64,000 nt of DNA. It comes from Camellia lanceoleosa (Eukaryota > Streptophyta > Magnoliopsida > Ericales > Theaceae). The stretch covers positions 79,761,551-79,825,550 of the forward strand of contig CM045761.1 in the NCBI GenBank assembly GCA_025200525.1, in the 5' to 3' direction. Below are positions 36,612 to 49,900 of the stretch, piece after piece. A program made the position numbers and the translations under genes. The notes under the pieces are model-generated. The model was not told where the DNA came from, ran no database searches, and saw nothing but the letters and a program-made list of their open reading frames with translations. Each line of letters begins with the position of its first letter. The first letter of the stretch is position 1.

Positions 36612-37103
36612 CAGATCGGAAAGCAATCGAATCTAGTAATCTAGTGCTAGTAATCTATTTCTTTCTTGAATGGCATGGTTTTGGAAGGTTGGCTTCCGAG
36701 TTGAGAAATTTGAATTATATATAAATTTACCAATTTCTCCTTCTCTTCCCTTTTTTTGCAAAGTATTTTATGCAATTTGCTATCGTTTTTTATTTTATGT
36801 ATTTTTTATTTTATTTAAAATAAAATAAAATAAAAAACTCACTTTCTAAGAAATAGTTAGTTTTGAATTTTATAAATTCTTTTTGCATAAAAATAAACAA
36901 AAAAGATAGAAACATGCATGTATCGAATGTTTTATTATTTTAATTTTGAAAAACTTGAAAAAATGACGTAGACATTTTGTTTGATACCGCTTTCCTATGT
37001 AGGTATGTTATATCATTACTTACATGCTCTCTAACTCTCTATGGTCAATAAACTTGAAATGCTATCATTGGCTTAATTGGATTGTTCTTTGCGGATAAAG
37101 ATT
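36612..37103. other. Presumed AUG3 promoter, AT-rich
   Basis: This is the DNA upstream of the minus-strand AUG3 gene. It contains ATATATAAATTTA at about 36716-36729 and TTTTATTTTA runs that could host a TATA element, but no single site is decisive. Nothing else is recognised. Confidence 0.35.
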
Positions 37104-37570
37104 GGAAGCGCGAATTCGCCCCCCCGAATCCCCCGAAATTTACAATAGAGAAAGAGAGAGAGAAAGAGAAAGAGAAGAGAGGAGAGGAGCTCGTCGCTCG
37201 TCACAGAGGAGCTCGGAGCCGTCGCCGATCGTCGCACCTCCTCCCCGATCGTCGCAGCTCGGCCTCCGCCTCCGTCGCCGATCGCCACGCCTCCGCCCCT
37301 GGTTCTCTAGTTCTTCTTCTTCCTTCTCTTCTCCTTCTTCTTCTTCTTCCTTCTTCTTCCTTCTCCCCTAGTTTATGCCCCCTCATGTTCATCTTCTTCC
37401 CTCCCTTTTTCTCCTTCATTCTCTCCTTCCTCTTCTTCTTCTTCCTTCCTTCTTCTTCTTCGTCTGCTTCGTTTCTGATTCAACCAAAAAAAAAAAAAAA
37501 CAAAGAGGCAAAAACGACGTCATTTTGCCTTTAGGGGGATTCGGGGAGGAATGGTTTCGAGCTACCAATC
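37104..37570. repeat. GC-rich repeat, copy 2 (relative at 10210-10700)
   Basis: The left end has GAATTCGCCCCCCCGAATCC and the right end GGGGGATTCGGGGAGG..TTCGAGC, forming imperfect inverted ends. Between them, in the same order as copy 1, are a GAGAAAGAG tract, CCGATCGTCGC repeats, a CTTCTTCTT tract, an A run and AAAACGACGTCATTTTG. The two copies bracket AUG3. It is probably a non-autonomous DNA transposon with a GC-rich interior of unknown origin. The ORFs across it are low-complexity and not credible genes. Confidence 0.55.
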
Positions 37571-39050
37571 ACTACTCGTTGTTTGCAATCCCCTTCCAAA
37601 GATGGTTGAGAGATAGCTATATTTAACCAAGCTCTTTTGGCCTAACAAAGTTGGAGGCTTTTGTCTTGCCCAAATTCCCTTTTCTCCAAATCATTATTGA
37701 GCAAATATTGCTAGCATCTTCATTTTAATTTTGTATGATTTGCCTCTAATTCTTCATGGAAGGGATGCACTTTAGTCAAGTCGTAAATGGCAAATTGGGA
37801 ATGGAGAGAATGTGTCAATATGGCATGACTCTTGGTTGCCCTACTTTGATACATTAGCTCGAACATCTCTAGTAATTCCTACCAACTAACTCCACATTTG
37901 TTGATCTCTTCAATCAAGATCTTCGTTGTTGGGATTTAGATTTCTTAGTATCCAAATGTTTGCCTTTGATCATGAATTTGCTCTATTCCTCTTTCTAGCT
38001 TTGGTTTTCCAAATCTTATAATCTGAAGACCTACCTCTTTCGGGGATATCTCTATTAAATCAACATATTTGCTATTTGCCAACTTGAGACGCAACAATGA
38101 TTCTAATTTTTGTCTCCTTTCTCAATTTCTCTTGCACAGTTGTGACCTATTGTTTAAGTTTGTCATCTATCCCTTTTGGCCTAAATTTACCTTGTCCAAA
38201 CTTTAGGCCCTTTCTATCACTTTTAAAGTCAGATTCTTTCTTTTAGTTGCTTTGTCACAATCAATTACTAGTTAGGAAATTGTTAGCAAAAAGAGGATGT
38301 CCACAAGCATTGATTGTCCTTTTTGTCATAACCATCCAGAATCAGCGTCACATTTGTTTGTCTGATGTGATTAGGTTAAACCAATGTAGTTTGGTTCGCC
38401 TTTGGGGCTATATATGTCAGGTATGACCATGTTTCTTCCATCCCTTTCTGGCTTGGATTTTGGTTCACTAACTTCAACACTAATAACTCTTTCCTTTAGG
38501 AGGTCTTTATTCATATTTGTGATATCTTTTACGCTATCTAGAAATACCATAATCAAGTTGTTTTTTGTTTTTAGAAAGTTACTCCTCTTCAAATTCTCTT
38601 CTTAGCCTAAGATCTTGCTTCCTTTTTCTTTTATGTCAAGAATCGGTTCTATATCCTTTTCAAGTATATTGCCCAATTCTATAAATACAGGCTCTACTCT
38701 TCTTGAATGTGTCTCTTAGGGTTGTTAACTCTTCTTCCTCATCTTCTCCCTTTTATCTTTCCCCTTCACTTTCTAATTACTCTAATGAGCACTTGTTGGT
38801 TAATCTTCATTGTGGTTATGCAATGAATAATACTTGTGAAGTGGTGGGTATTAGTATGGTTGCTATGACTAATTCATTTTTGGTGGACTCTTCCTTCAAA
38901 TCTTTGTTTATAACCAAAGAGAGTGCTCTCTTTGCAACATTGTTGTATGCACTAAAGTACGCTGAAAAATATGACTATACTCGTATTAATGTCTTCACTA
39001 ACTCCAAATCTTTGTTTGGATAGCTAAAGGGAAGTGATTGTGGTCAGTTT

Positions 39051-40310
39051 TGTTAGAAATGGTTTTGGAAAAATTAATTTTTTTCTCGACTTTGGTCTAA
39101 TTTTTAGGTGGGACCCATGTGCCAAAATTGGCTGATCTAAGTGGTAATGCGTTCTATGCAACATTGTGATTCATGTAGTATATATGGTTGCTCAAAACCA
39201 TTATCGGATGAATGGAAAATTGAAGCCAAAGTGAGCTCTATAAAAATAGTGTTTTGGTGAAATTTTCATTAAGGTTTGAGTTAAAGCTTGTCCTACATTG
39301 GTTTGGTGGGCAAACTTATGTGGGTTTATAAGACATGGTTTGTAACTTGGGGAGAGTCCCAAGGGGCACCCCAAGTTGGTAGAATGAAGAGGATATGAGC
39401 AAATTGGGCTAGATCCATTAGACCCAAAAATAAACACGCGCGCGCCGTGACCGTCGTCCGCCTGGGGCGCGGGTGTGTGGTGTGAGGTTGGATTGGCCTT
39501 GTCCGGCCCAATACTTATTTTTTTAGGCCAAAAATATTTGAATTTTATTTTATTTTTTGGTAAAATAAAATCTGTCCAATTTAATTTCAAATTTTGGTTG
39601 AAAAATTCAAAATTGTTTGCACCTCTTCAATATTTCTGTCCAGGTTTCATATCTGTCTGCACAAATTTAAATCTGTTTGAATTTAAAGCCAACAGGTTCC
39701 TATCTGTTCTAAAACTTAACAGATTTCAACAAAATCAAACTGAACAGGTTTGATTAAAACCAAACAAGTCTTGTACCTATTCATTCAAATCTGAACAGCC
39801 ACGAATTCATCTATAAATAAGACAGGCCCTCATTTGGATTTTTCATTCACAAATTTTGTTCTTCTTTGCTGCTTCAATCTCTGCGTTTTGCTACATTAAT
39901 TTTCTGTGAAAAAGAGTGTAAACACAAAGTGTATTCGTTGTGCGAATAATTTGTAGTGCTGCTATTATTTGCAATTGATCGTTTTATCCTGAGAGATAGA
40001 CGTCCACAATCTGAAAGCACCGTAGAGAGGACGAATCTGTCTTAAGGACACAGTGTTAAACACTAAACTTTATCAGAATTTTGTCCAATAAATACATAAG
40101 GTTAGCAATTAATTTACTTTCTGTTTTATTTATTTATTTTTATCAGGTTCTGATTTTGTTTTTGTAACAAAATAAGAATCTATTGTTTTATTTTATTTTA
40201 TTTTCTGGTTTGATTTTTGTAATCAAACAGTCTCTTTCCTTCTTTATTTCTTCTGTTTGTTGTTAAATACACAAATATTTTATTCTTGATACAATGAAGA
40301 TTGTCCAACA
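39051..40310 (+). mobile_element. Solo LTR, 1260 bp, 5-bp target duplication AGTTT
   Basis: It begins TGTTAGAAATGG and ends TTGTCCAACA (TG..CA). It is flanked by perfect AGTTT at 39046-39050 and 40311-40315. A TCTATAAATAAG box near 39811 followed by a transcript-start-like CATTCACAAATTTTG suggests plus orientation. No internal coding region is present, so an exchange between two LTRs removed it. The superfamily is not certain; Ty1/copia-like is possible. A GC-rich patch (CACGCGCGCGCC) lies near 39435. Confidence 0.8.
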
Positions 40311-40366
40311 AGTTTAGCTCCATGAATCATTGGCACTTTCTTTTCACCCTTGTTTTGCTTCATTTT

Positions 40367-42743
40367 TGTCACGACCCAAACCCGGCCCTATGGTTTTAGC
40401 ATCAGAATCGCCAAGAATCCGAGATTATCAAGGCTGCTAAGGATACATCTGATAAAAGCAATCTGAGAACTGGTAGAAGCCATCTGATAAATAAATAATG
40501 TCCAATGAGCTGTGACAATTTGTATGCCAAAAAGATTTTCATACATTTATGCAGTCAAAGATGCGATCTATACCAATATTGATCATTGATCTGAGGACCT
40601 AATCCTTGATAAATGAAGATAAGAAAGCATATGCGATCTATACAAAAGCGGTGAGGAGCAAGATGTAAGGAAATGCTAAAACACCCTAAGCCTTAGCATG
40701 ATAGGCTTGGAGCCTCATGATGAGGCACGTGGTCGCTTAACAAAACGAATAACCCCGTCTAGCTTTGGTCCGGTGCTGTACACCTACATATATATATGAG
40801 CGATAGCTAAAGCCCGATGAATAACATAATGCGTAAAGAGGTTTAGAATGAATGTCCTTACGATAATGAAAGCAGTTCAATTAAATCAAGATATCGTTGT
40901 TCAAGACAATGAACAAATCATATGTGGTACATCGTCGGCAGATACTTGAGAACAATAGGTCTTAAAAGACCGAAAGTAATGATGGCCATCAATCGATGTG
41001 ATGAGTGGTTCCACGAGGGAACCAAGCGAGATCTCTGTAATAAGAATAAAGATGGTGCTAAGGATGCCACAAGACAGCTTCAGAATATAGGACATACATT
41101 CATTCAGTAAACAATATCAGTTCAGTAAACAGTTCAGTTCAGTATTCAAAAGATAAACATTTTGAACGTATCTTTACACAATCGTTACTCACAGAGTTCT
41201 GGGCTATCGGTAGCTAGAGCGTCTCCTCGGAATGCCAACCCTAAACAGTTAACAGATTGAATACACTTTAAGTTTCACAGTTGGGAAGTGTAATAATTAA
41301 CTCCCTATTATGCCTCGGTGTGTTCTACATCTATATCCTCATTAAGATGTCTTAAACTAGGCCTAAGAATGCCTAGGATGGGATGAGGATGCAAAGATAT
41401 GCACAGAAAACAGTTTAAGAAATTTTCAGTAAAATAGGGTCCCGCTCGAGCGGACAAGCCAACAAAGGTCCTAACTCGAGCGGCAATATCCTCGGCGTGT
41501 CACAACACTCGCTCGGCGTACATTTTCCTCGAGAAGGCGTTGAAACAGTCTGAAATCTTGGATGTGCGATTTCTCCGCTCGCATCACTCACTTCGGCGGA
41601 TCAGAAGCAGGTCAAAATTGCTAGGAGCTTGATTTCCCCGCTCAAGCGGCACTTCTCCCGCTCGAGCGGACGACCAAAATCTGGAAACTCCAGATTTGAG
41701 TCCCAAGCTCAAAATCAAGTTTTGATGCTCCAAATTCAGTCCTCTTGGGCCCATTTTCTGGAAAACATTTATAAACTCATAGAACATCATGTTTTAAAGG
41801 TCAATTTAAGAAATCAAGGCCCAAGGGTGTTTCAATTAAACTCATTTTCAAACCCAATTTTCATGAACATGCTACAAACATGACATGCATGGATTTAAAC
41901 CATCTCAAAACTTCTAAACATGCTCTAATGAGCTCACTCTTTTCAAAACAAGTTGAAAACATGGACTTGAGCTTAATTATGAGCATGCATGTGACAATTT
42001 GCCATGAAATCAACTCAAAATACATCAATACACACATGCATGCATGGAATGAGTCCTAATCCAACATGTTATAGCTAATTCATGGCTCAACTCTCAAATT
42101 TGGCATGAATCATGCAAGAACGATGTTAAATACAACAATAAGAGGTTCAATGTCTACCTTAAGTCTTGTATTCAAGGTCTATGAGCTCAATTAGCAACTA
42201 CACTTCAATTTCCTTCAAGTTCCAAGCCAAAACACAAGATAAAACACTCTAACCCTCTACTCTCTCTCTCTCTCTCTAATTCAGTAGGAGCAAGGGGCTT
42301 GGCTGATGAAATAATTTGTCAAGTATGTATAAGGCTCAATATGAGTTGAGATAGTGGGCCACTAGTGTGGCAATTTGGTAAATAAGTCAAACTCCTATAA
42401 CTTAGCTTATTTTAATCTAATTTAATCATACATAATCACATTTTGGATAATTATACCATAAAATCAGATAAATTATGATGGTCCTAAAACATCAATCTAT
42501 TTACGGTTCGGCCGCCGATAGGGCCTTCAATTAGCAGTTTAAACATAAAACACGAACAGATAAATAACCAGTCAAACAGATAGAATATGCAATACAATAA
42601 ATATACTCAATCAATTCAGGTTCAATTTCAGTCAATCAGTTCAGTATTTCATTCAATCCAGTTATCAGTCATTATCAGTCTCAGTTAACAGTAATCAGTA
42701 ATTAATCGGTAATTTATCGGCAATCAGTACGAGGGTTGTTACA
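40367..42743 (-). mobile_element. Solo LTR, 2377 bp, 5-bp target duplication ATTTT
   Basis: It begins TGTCACGACCCAAACC and ends GAGGGTTGTTACA, with perfect flanks ATTTT at 40362-40366 and 42744-42748. Read on the minus strand it starts TGTAACAACCC, a start I associate with long LTRs of plant Ty3/gypsy (Tekay/Del-like) elements, so I assign minus orientation with caution. A repeated CCGCTCGAGCGG-like motif lies at about 41440-41670 and a (CT)n tract near 42258. The same family is at 63259-64000. Confidence 0.85.
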
Positions 42744-43172
42744 ATTTTGTGAGAAAATTAGCTTCTCGTTGCTTTTGATTTAGCTCGCTTTGTTGTTATT
42801 TCAAGGATCTCTTCTATTGGAGAGACCCATTTTCCCTTTTGATAAGTATAAGGTCTTGTTTTTCTTTTGCCTTTTTGTAAGCAGTAGACTTGATGAGTGG
42901 ATAGCTTGATTTATGTTACACACTTTCATACTATTGGACTTTTTAATTATCTATGGCGTTCTCTTTTTGCTAGGGGACTAAGTACTTAAAAATGAATAAG
43001 ATACAAATGATACCAAACAAGTTGGATTGACATTAATATGGTCCCCTAATTTTTTATAGGCAAAAAAAATGTTCCAAATTTTTAATTACATTGAAACTAG
43101 ATGGGTGCTTAGTCTTTTAACACTTGGTCTTTCTTCTACTATCGATTCTGACGTGAAGGTCTATATTGACAT

Positions 43173-43484
43173 TTTGAAGCTCGATCCGTCCCGCGTGTCC
43201 CGACCATCGACTCGCTCAAGGCCCACTCAAAACCAGGTCCGAGGCTTGGCTCACCCAAGCCGCCTTAGGCCCAATGACATTTTTAGTGGAAATAATAAAA
43301 ATTTGGTGAGAAATTTAAAATAAAAAAAAATGTTTAGGCCTGCCTAGGCCCAGCCCAAGCCTGCCCAAGGCCCGAATATCCCTTAGGCTTGGGCCTAATT
43401 TTTAGCCCTGGGCCTAGCTTTGCTTGGGATATGAGTGAACAGGCTGAGATGGGCTGAGCAAGACGAGGCCAATTTTACACCCCT
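43173..43484. mobile_element. Truncated GGCCC-rich hAT-like MITE
   Basis: The right end TTTTACACCCCT and the interior GGCCCA-rich words match the family at 11400-11786 and 43509-46256. Compared with the latter, the left terminal part is missing: the copy begins in the TTTTGAAGC block. ATTGACAT occurs on both sides (43165-43172 and 43485-43492), which could be the original 8-bp duplication or a coincidence. Confidence 0.55.
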
Positions 43485-43508
43485 ATTGACATTATGTATT
43501 TATCCTTT

Positions 43509-46256
43509 TTTAGGAGTGTAACTTTGGCCCGCGGCCCGAGGTGGGCCTGGCTCGATTAGATCCGAGCCCGAGCCCAGCCAAGGACCCTGGGCCATCATTT
43601 TGAAGCACGGCTCAGCCCATGGACCCAACTCGCCTAGCCTGGCATGTAGCCCAGCCCATCGATTCGCTTAAGGCCCACTCAAAGCCTGACTCGAGGCCCA
43701 ATTTCATTTTTAGTGAAAGAGAATAAAATTTTGATGAAAAAAATAGAAAAAAAAAAATTGTTCAGGCTCGCCTAGGTTCAGCCTAAGCCCGAGCCCAGGC
43801 CCACCGACCCCATCTGAGGCCCACCTCGTCCATGACCTTAGGCCTAGGCCTGATTTTCTGGCTCATGAGCCGGCTTGACCCGGCCTGAATTTTGGCGAGA
43901 GCCCAGGTGGTGTAACGCCCTGAAATAAATACAATAATCAGTCTACAGTATTACTCGAACAACAACACAAGATAAAATAATTATCTTTCGTTAACTTCTA
44001 ATTTCTTGTACAAAAGTGCAACATATGTGCTTATACATTCACAAGTCTAACCCTGGATCTATAGCATATGTTGCATGATGAAGAATGAAAAATAAAAGAT
44101 AAATAATTAAGAGAATGCCCTAAAGGCTTACAACTTTCCAAGTCAATACTTGGCTACAAAAAAATGGATCTAAATCCAATACACTTAATGGCCCTTGGCT
44201 TGTACGAAACAAATACACAATTAAACAAAAATAAAGCTCTTGCTCCAATTCCTCCCAAGCTATTGCCTTGGCAGAGGCGTATCACCAGCACCTGAAAATG
44301 TTTTTCCCATATAGGGTAAGGCAAAACCCAGTAAAAATAATCCAACACAACATATGAATTTTAACAAAAATATAAGGTGAATGCATATACAATGCTCATA
44401 ATAAAATTATATATAACTCTTTTGCAAAATCACATTATGTCAAACTTATATCTCGATCCATTTTATCTCCATTCATGAGTCATTTCCATTTTATTCAAAC
44501 AACCAAAATAAGGGTACAACTCAATGGGTCTCTAACTATTACAACCATTCCACAAACACTTATATTTGTCATTTTATAGATATTTTCGTCCACGGGAATC
44601 GGCACCCATGTATACTTGTGATTTTTGGGACTTTCATCTTGGACACTCCAGCCAACTTAATTCAATGGAGTACATCCTCTTTCTTTTCTCAAATATGGAG
44701 TACAGCCCCTTTCTTCTCCCAACATCATACATTTACAATGTATTAAAGATGTGATAACACTCAATGAAAATAGATGAGAAATTAGTTTCAATTCACCTAA
44801 TTCTCATGCAATTTCTACAACAATCATAACTATCCTCCATCAATAGCCCAAAACAGACATATCTAATAAATAGAAAATTTCAATAACAATATACATTATT
44901 ATCATTCCCAAAATGTGAGTCATATAACATATCCAATTCCACCATCATCATCAATATCCTCTATCACTGTCATCAAGACATGAGTGATATTACAAAACTA
45001 ACATCATTCTTCAATATTTTTCCAACACATGTCAAACCCATGGTTTTAGAGTAAAACCTCGTTTTTTTTCAAAATCATTTTTGAGTAGAAAAAGATATCA
45101 TTTTAATTACATAAAACCCAACATCATTTACATTATCTTTACAAGATCCATTTGATATTTCTAGGGCACAATCCCTTTTTTCTTTAGAAATCATTTCTAA
45201 AGGTGAAAACCCATCACTTCATCATAGATTAACAATAACAACCTTTCTACAAGCATTTCCAACAAACCATTTGAAAACCCCACTTTTTAATTTTCAACCA
45301 AAATCCTAAATTTGTCCAAAATCTCCAAAAATCACAATATTGTTTTAGAAATAACAAATAGCTAAGTTAAAATTCATAAGAGGATGCGGAGAATCCCTAT
45401 CTCAAACTTAGAAGAGAAAGAAGGAAGAAAGCCTAAAAGTTGACGGAGATGAAACAACGATTTGCTCCTATCAAAACGAAGCCCTCGATAAGTTTTACAC
45501 TTAATCTCAAAGGAATAAGGTGAAACGATGCTTCCAAGTGAGTAGATCTGAAGATCTTTGAGCGAAAAAAGTGAGTTTAGAGAGAGAAAAGAGGGACTCA
45601 CGGTTTAGAGAGGGAAAAGAAAAGAAAATGTGAAAAAAATGGTAAGTGAGTGCCCTATTTATAGTGCTAGGTTAAAGTGGAATAAGGTCTCAAAGTCCCA
45701 AAAGAACAAGTCAAAATTCTCAAGAAGTAGGGCCCAAAACTGAACTAAAATCTATAATAATAAAAAAAAAAACTCACAGGGGTCAACCCTTGTGTAGGTA
45801 GTGTCAACCCTTCAAGAAGAAATGACAATAAGGTGTCGGCCCTTCCAACATTGGTGTCGACACTAAATTTCAGCAACCAAACCCAAATTCTGCTGTATAC
45901 AAAGGTCAACCCTTCTCAAACTGGTGTTGACCCTTGAGGCCAACAACAAAAGACAAGTGTCAACACCAATAAGGCTGGTGTCAACCCTAAATTTCAGTAG
46001 CTCTTCCAAGAACATAGCAGCAAGATGGTGTCAACCATTCCAACACTGGTGTCGACCCTTGAAGCTTAACAAAACAAAGATAAGAGGGCAGTGTCAACCT
46101 AAACGAGGGCGGTGTCGACCCCCAAAGCCAAAACCAAATATGAAGAGAAAAGAACGACCATCACGACTATGGTTCCCCAGATTCAAAAACAATAAATGGA
46201 TTGAATCTAAATTCGGATCGCTATAAGTGGGCCTCGTCAGGCCTAATTTACACCCT
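43509..46256. mobile_element. GGCCC-rich hAT-like MITE split by a solo LTR
   Basis: The left end TTAGGAGTGTAACTTTGGCC and the right end GGCCTAATTTACACCCT are inverted. The flanks TATCCTTT and TATCCTTC (from 43501 and 46257) match at 7 of 8. The two MITE parts (43509-43910 and 46226-46256) join as one GGCCC-rich sequence when the LTR between them is ignored. Confidence 0.65.
43911..46225 (+). mobile_element. Probable solo LTR, 2315 bp, inside the MITE
   Basis: It begins TGTAACGCCCTG and ends CGCTATA, which could be a mutated CGTTACA. The flanks are GGTGG (43906-43910) and AGTGG (46226-46230). Length and layout resemble the LTR at 40367-42743. Near 45776-46135 the phrase GGTGTCRACCCTT recurs several times, similar to motif repeats within the other long LTR. 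No coding region is present. Confidence 0.6.
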
Positions 46257-46263
46257 TATCCTT

Positions 46264-46870
46264 CCTCTTCTTATCCTTTTGCTTCGAGGTTGTAACTAGA
46301 GGGATAGAAAATGATGAATAGTTGTGTTAATACTAGGCTTGGTGTCAATTTCTAAAAGCTTATTAAACAAAAAAATAAATTGATTATTTGGAAGTTAGAA
46401 AAAGAGGTGCTTTTGACTTTTTTGTTTTTTTGATTATTAATTTTTAACTTATAATAAGTTGTACCAAACATGCCCTTGTGTGACTCTTGCGTCTTGTGCT
46501 AGTGATAATTGCTTACTAATATAACATCATACATTCAAATTTTGTCAGGCGTTCAGAAACAGATGTGAACATATAAATTAAAATTAAAAAGAAAAAGAAA
46601 CAAACATATTTTGAGTGATGTGTTAAAACTCCAATTTGATAAATATGAAAAGGGGAGAATATTATATTCCAATGAGATCTAAGGCACTAAAAAAACATAT
46701 ATTGCCCATATGAAAAACAGAAACGGGAAACAACTGTTTGATTGTGATTGTGTTTGTGTTCTCGTCTTCGTTTACTCATAAACAACTAATAGGGGATACA
46801 GCTGCTTGGTTTTTGTTTCAAGGACTGCAACTTCTCAATGCTCTTCCTGCAGATCTCTAACGCGGCTATC
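46264..46870. other. Spacer, nothing recognised
   Basis: AT-rich DNA between the MITE/LTR stack and the 3' end of the mitochondrial-type gene. No motif stands out. Confidence 0.5.
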
Positions 46871-46874
46871 TTAC

Positions 46875-46938
46875 AAGGATTAAGGTCCCTTGACATGAGA
46901 ATATACAAGGATTAAGGTCCCTTGACATGAGAATATAC
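46875..46938. repeat. 32-bp tandem duplication
   Basis: Two identical head-to-tail copies of AAGGATTAAGGTCCCTTGAC.. lie just downstream of the stop of the gene at 46983-51858, probably in its 3' UTR. Confidence 0.9.
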
Positions 46939-46982
46939 AAGCAGGACACGGGTCAGTTCTCATGTTAAACATCTTGTCCCAT

Positions 46983-49900
46983 TTAGCCTCTTTCAGACTG
47001 AGGGAAGTATCTCCGAGTGTCAAATGGCTGAGCTTTGGAGGCTGAATCATCCAAGTCAAAACCCGCTCCTCTGTTCATAGGTGCAAAGGCTGCAAGCAAG
47101 ACACTAGTGAGAATTACAACCCAAAAAGAAGAATGGTGCTAGAAATGAAACTCATTCATTCATACTAGGCATGTCCATGGGTAATACAAGTAAAAATCTA
47201 GCATAGCAATTTGTATAACAATTTAATGCGTATATTCACTCTCACAGCATCTCACACAGCAAATCAAATAATAGTAAAACCAAAAAGAAGAATGGTGCTA
47301 GAAATGAAACTCATTCATTCATACTAGGCATGTCCATGGGTAATACAAGTAAAAATCTAGCATAGCAATTTGTATAACAATTTAATGCGTATATTCACTC
47401 TCACAGCATCTCACACAGCAAATCAAATAATAGTAAAACCAAAAGAAGAATGGTGCTAGAAATGAAACTCATTCATTCATACTAGGCATGACCATGGGTA
47501 ATACAAGTAAAAATCTAGCATAGCAATTTGTATAACAATTTAATGCGTATATTCACTCTCACAGCATCTCACATAGCAAATCAAATAATAGTAAAACCAA
47601 AAAGAAGAATGGTGCTAGAAATGAAACTCATTCATTCATACTAGGCATGACCATGGGTAATACAAGTAAAAATCTAGCATGGCAATTTGTATAACAATTT
47701 AATGCGTATATTCACTCTCACAGCTGCAAAGATGAGTTCATAGTTTTCAATGTGCAATGGAAAAATAATGTGAACCTTTTTAGGGTTTCATGAAGTTCGT
47801 TCAATGTGCCAGCATCTTTTCTATTGGATATGTTTTCTAAAAAGGCTCCTTTCTAAAGGATTGTTAGCCTTAGAAATGTTGGAAACTACAATTAAATTAT
47901 ACCATCTCCACAGAGCTCTCTGCGGTGTCTTAAGGTTCACCTTCCCAGCAAGCATACAAATAAGTGTGAACAAGCATGAGATCTGAACTATCCATCCCAG
48001 TGAACTATTGCAGTACGCGCCAGGAAAGATATAGTAAATTCTCTTGCCAAAAATAACCTCAAGAAATAAGAGATTTACAGTTGACTAAACATGTACAATA
48101 ATGGCCCTGCCATAAGAAAGCCACAGGTACCAACATAAACAACTACTAAATTTTACGCAACCAAGTAGTAACTTGTGGAAACTAATCCAGTAAGGATACA
48201 ACAAACAGTTCCAATGAGGTGGCCTACAGAAATCTAGTTCAGATGAGGGACGGTAGTATTTGGCACAATGTAAGACACATTTCGGACTGAAAATGAGAAA
48301 ACTGAGTGCTCATTATAATAGGAGTGAAAGAAAGGTCCTTGTAGCACAGAAGAAATTTGTTATCAAACCATATGATGTTGGGTACCGAATAATACATATC
48401 TATTGAAGGAAAATGTACGACTAACAAGAAAAAAGACTCGGTTATATTAAACTAAAAGTTAAAGACTGAAAAATCAAGCACAAAAGTAGAGACTAAGGAT
48501 GTCGAAGTGTAAAAAAGCGGAATTGAATATTACATTGTCCTCTTTTGACTTTGGACAATGTAAGTAGAATTCAAGCTCAGATCAGCTCAACTAGGTTTAG
48601 TCCATCCCGCTCTAACCAGTTCAGTATGCTTCAGCTCGTGCACAACTTGCGAAACATGTAGTTAGCCATTGAAAACAATATCTTTTAGGTATATAACATT
48701 ATAAAAAAAAATGTTTAAAGTAAACGGCAATCACACAAAGGGGATACTGGAAGGATGTACAGGGTATACCTAATTTCTGGCAGAATTTGAAACAAATCGA
48801 ATTGTTTTAAGTAAACAGCAATCACCAAGGGGATTGATAGAACGGGTGGACTGGTTACAACCTAATCTGTGGCACTATTTCCACAAATTGGCACCACAAA
48901 CTTATTTCATGCTTTTACCCTGCACAATGCCTATTCAACTCAACCAAATATTTGGGTCTGGCAACACGAATCTATTTTGCATAACCTTTGCACAAACAAT
49001 TGATTTTTTAAATATTTCAATAAAAATAAAAATAAATAAAAAAAAGAAGTAAAAGATTTGCCAAAAGGAAACATATAAATTAAATGTCAGGTTGTTTGGC
49101 ACTTATGTCAGGTTCATCCAAGACTTTACTTTTTCAGTAGTAATAACATAAACATAATTTTCAGCAATTGTGGGTGCCAAATTAGTTGTACATGGTGTTC
49201 TAATGTAGCTCATCTTGCCTGCCAATTGCCACTTTTGCACAAACAAATTCCTTCATGATCTTATGATCCAACTTAGATCACGCAGCTTGGCAGTTAGCAC
49301 CCTTAATGGTTGAGCCTAAAAGTCATACTTGTGCTGAAATCACTTGGCAAATCAACAATCTGTAGCAATACTACAGATGTGCTTGGTGCTTAATAAACCC
49401 ACGAACATGATCCTTTAACTAATGGAGTCCATTAGTCCAACTACTTTAAAGGATACACAAAAGTCCATTATTTAATTTAATTTAATTTAAAAAAAAAAAA
49501 AAAAAGATATATAAAAAATATCCAAACTAATTGAACCAACCTCTTTCTCTCATTCTTTTCTCTCTGTCATATTCAAACTTATCTCGAATCTGGTTAACCT
49601 TTTCTCTGGTATCATCTTGCATATTTCTTCCCATACCTTGGCCCTGCATTCAGTGAAGTCCCATGGTATTATTCACCAATATTTTCACCATGAACTAAAT
49701 ATATTATGTAAAAAAGAAAATGAAAAAAAAAAAAAAAAAGGAAGAGTAACGCATCACTCAAAATGGGAAGTAGTAGTTGACACAAAATAATGAATAAATA
49801 TAACAAAAAATAGAAGAAGAAAAAACAATACATATGCAGATGGCAAAATGCACATGGAGTGTCATGTGTAATGTAAGAGATTGAAATGGAACAAGTGCAG

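Larger units (their letters stand above)
37740..42900 (+). pseudogene. Second decayed LINE, interrupted by two solo LTRs
   Basis: Plus-strand remnants follow L1-type order. At about 37786-37850 is WQIGNGENVSIWHDSWLP. At about 38291-38365 is the zinc-finger segment CPFCHNHPESASHLF. At 38790-39023 is an RNase H-like stretch with ITKESALFATLLYALKYAEK and INVFTNSKSLFG. That last frame stops near the first solo LTR. LINE-like sequence appears to resume at 40316-40366 and 42749-42900, between and after the LTRs. Multiple stops show that it is dead. Confidence 0.7.

Noticed and set aside
37082..37626. 150-codon and overlapping frames as a gene
   Set aside because: Same low-complexity repeat; frames overlap on both strands and show only simple-sequence peptides.
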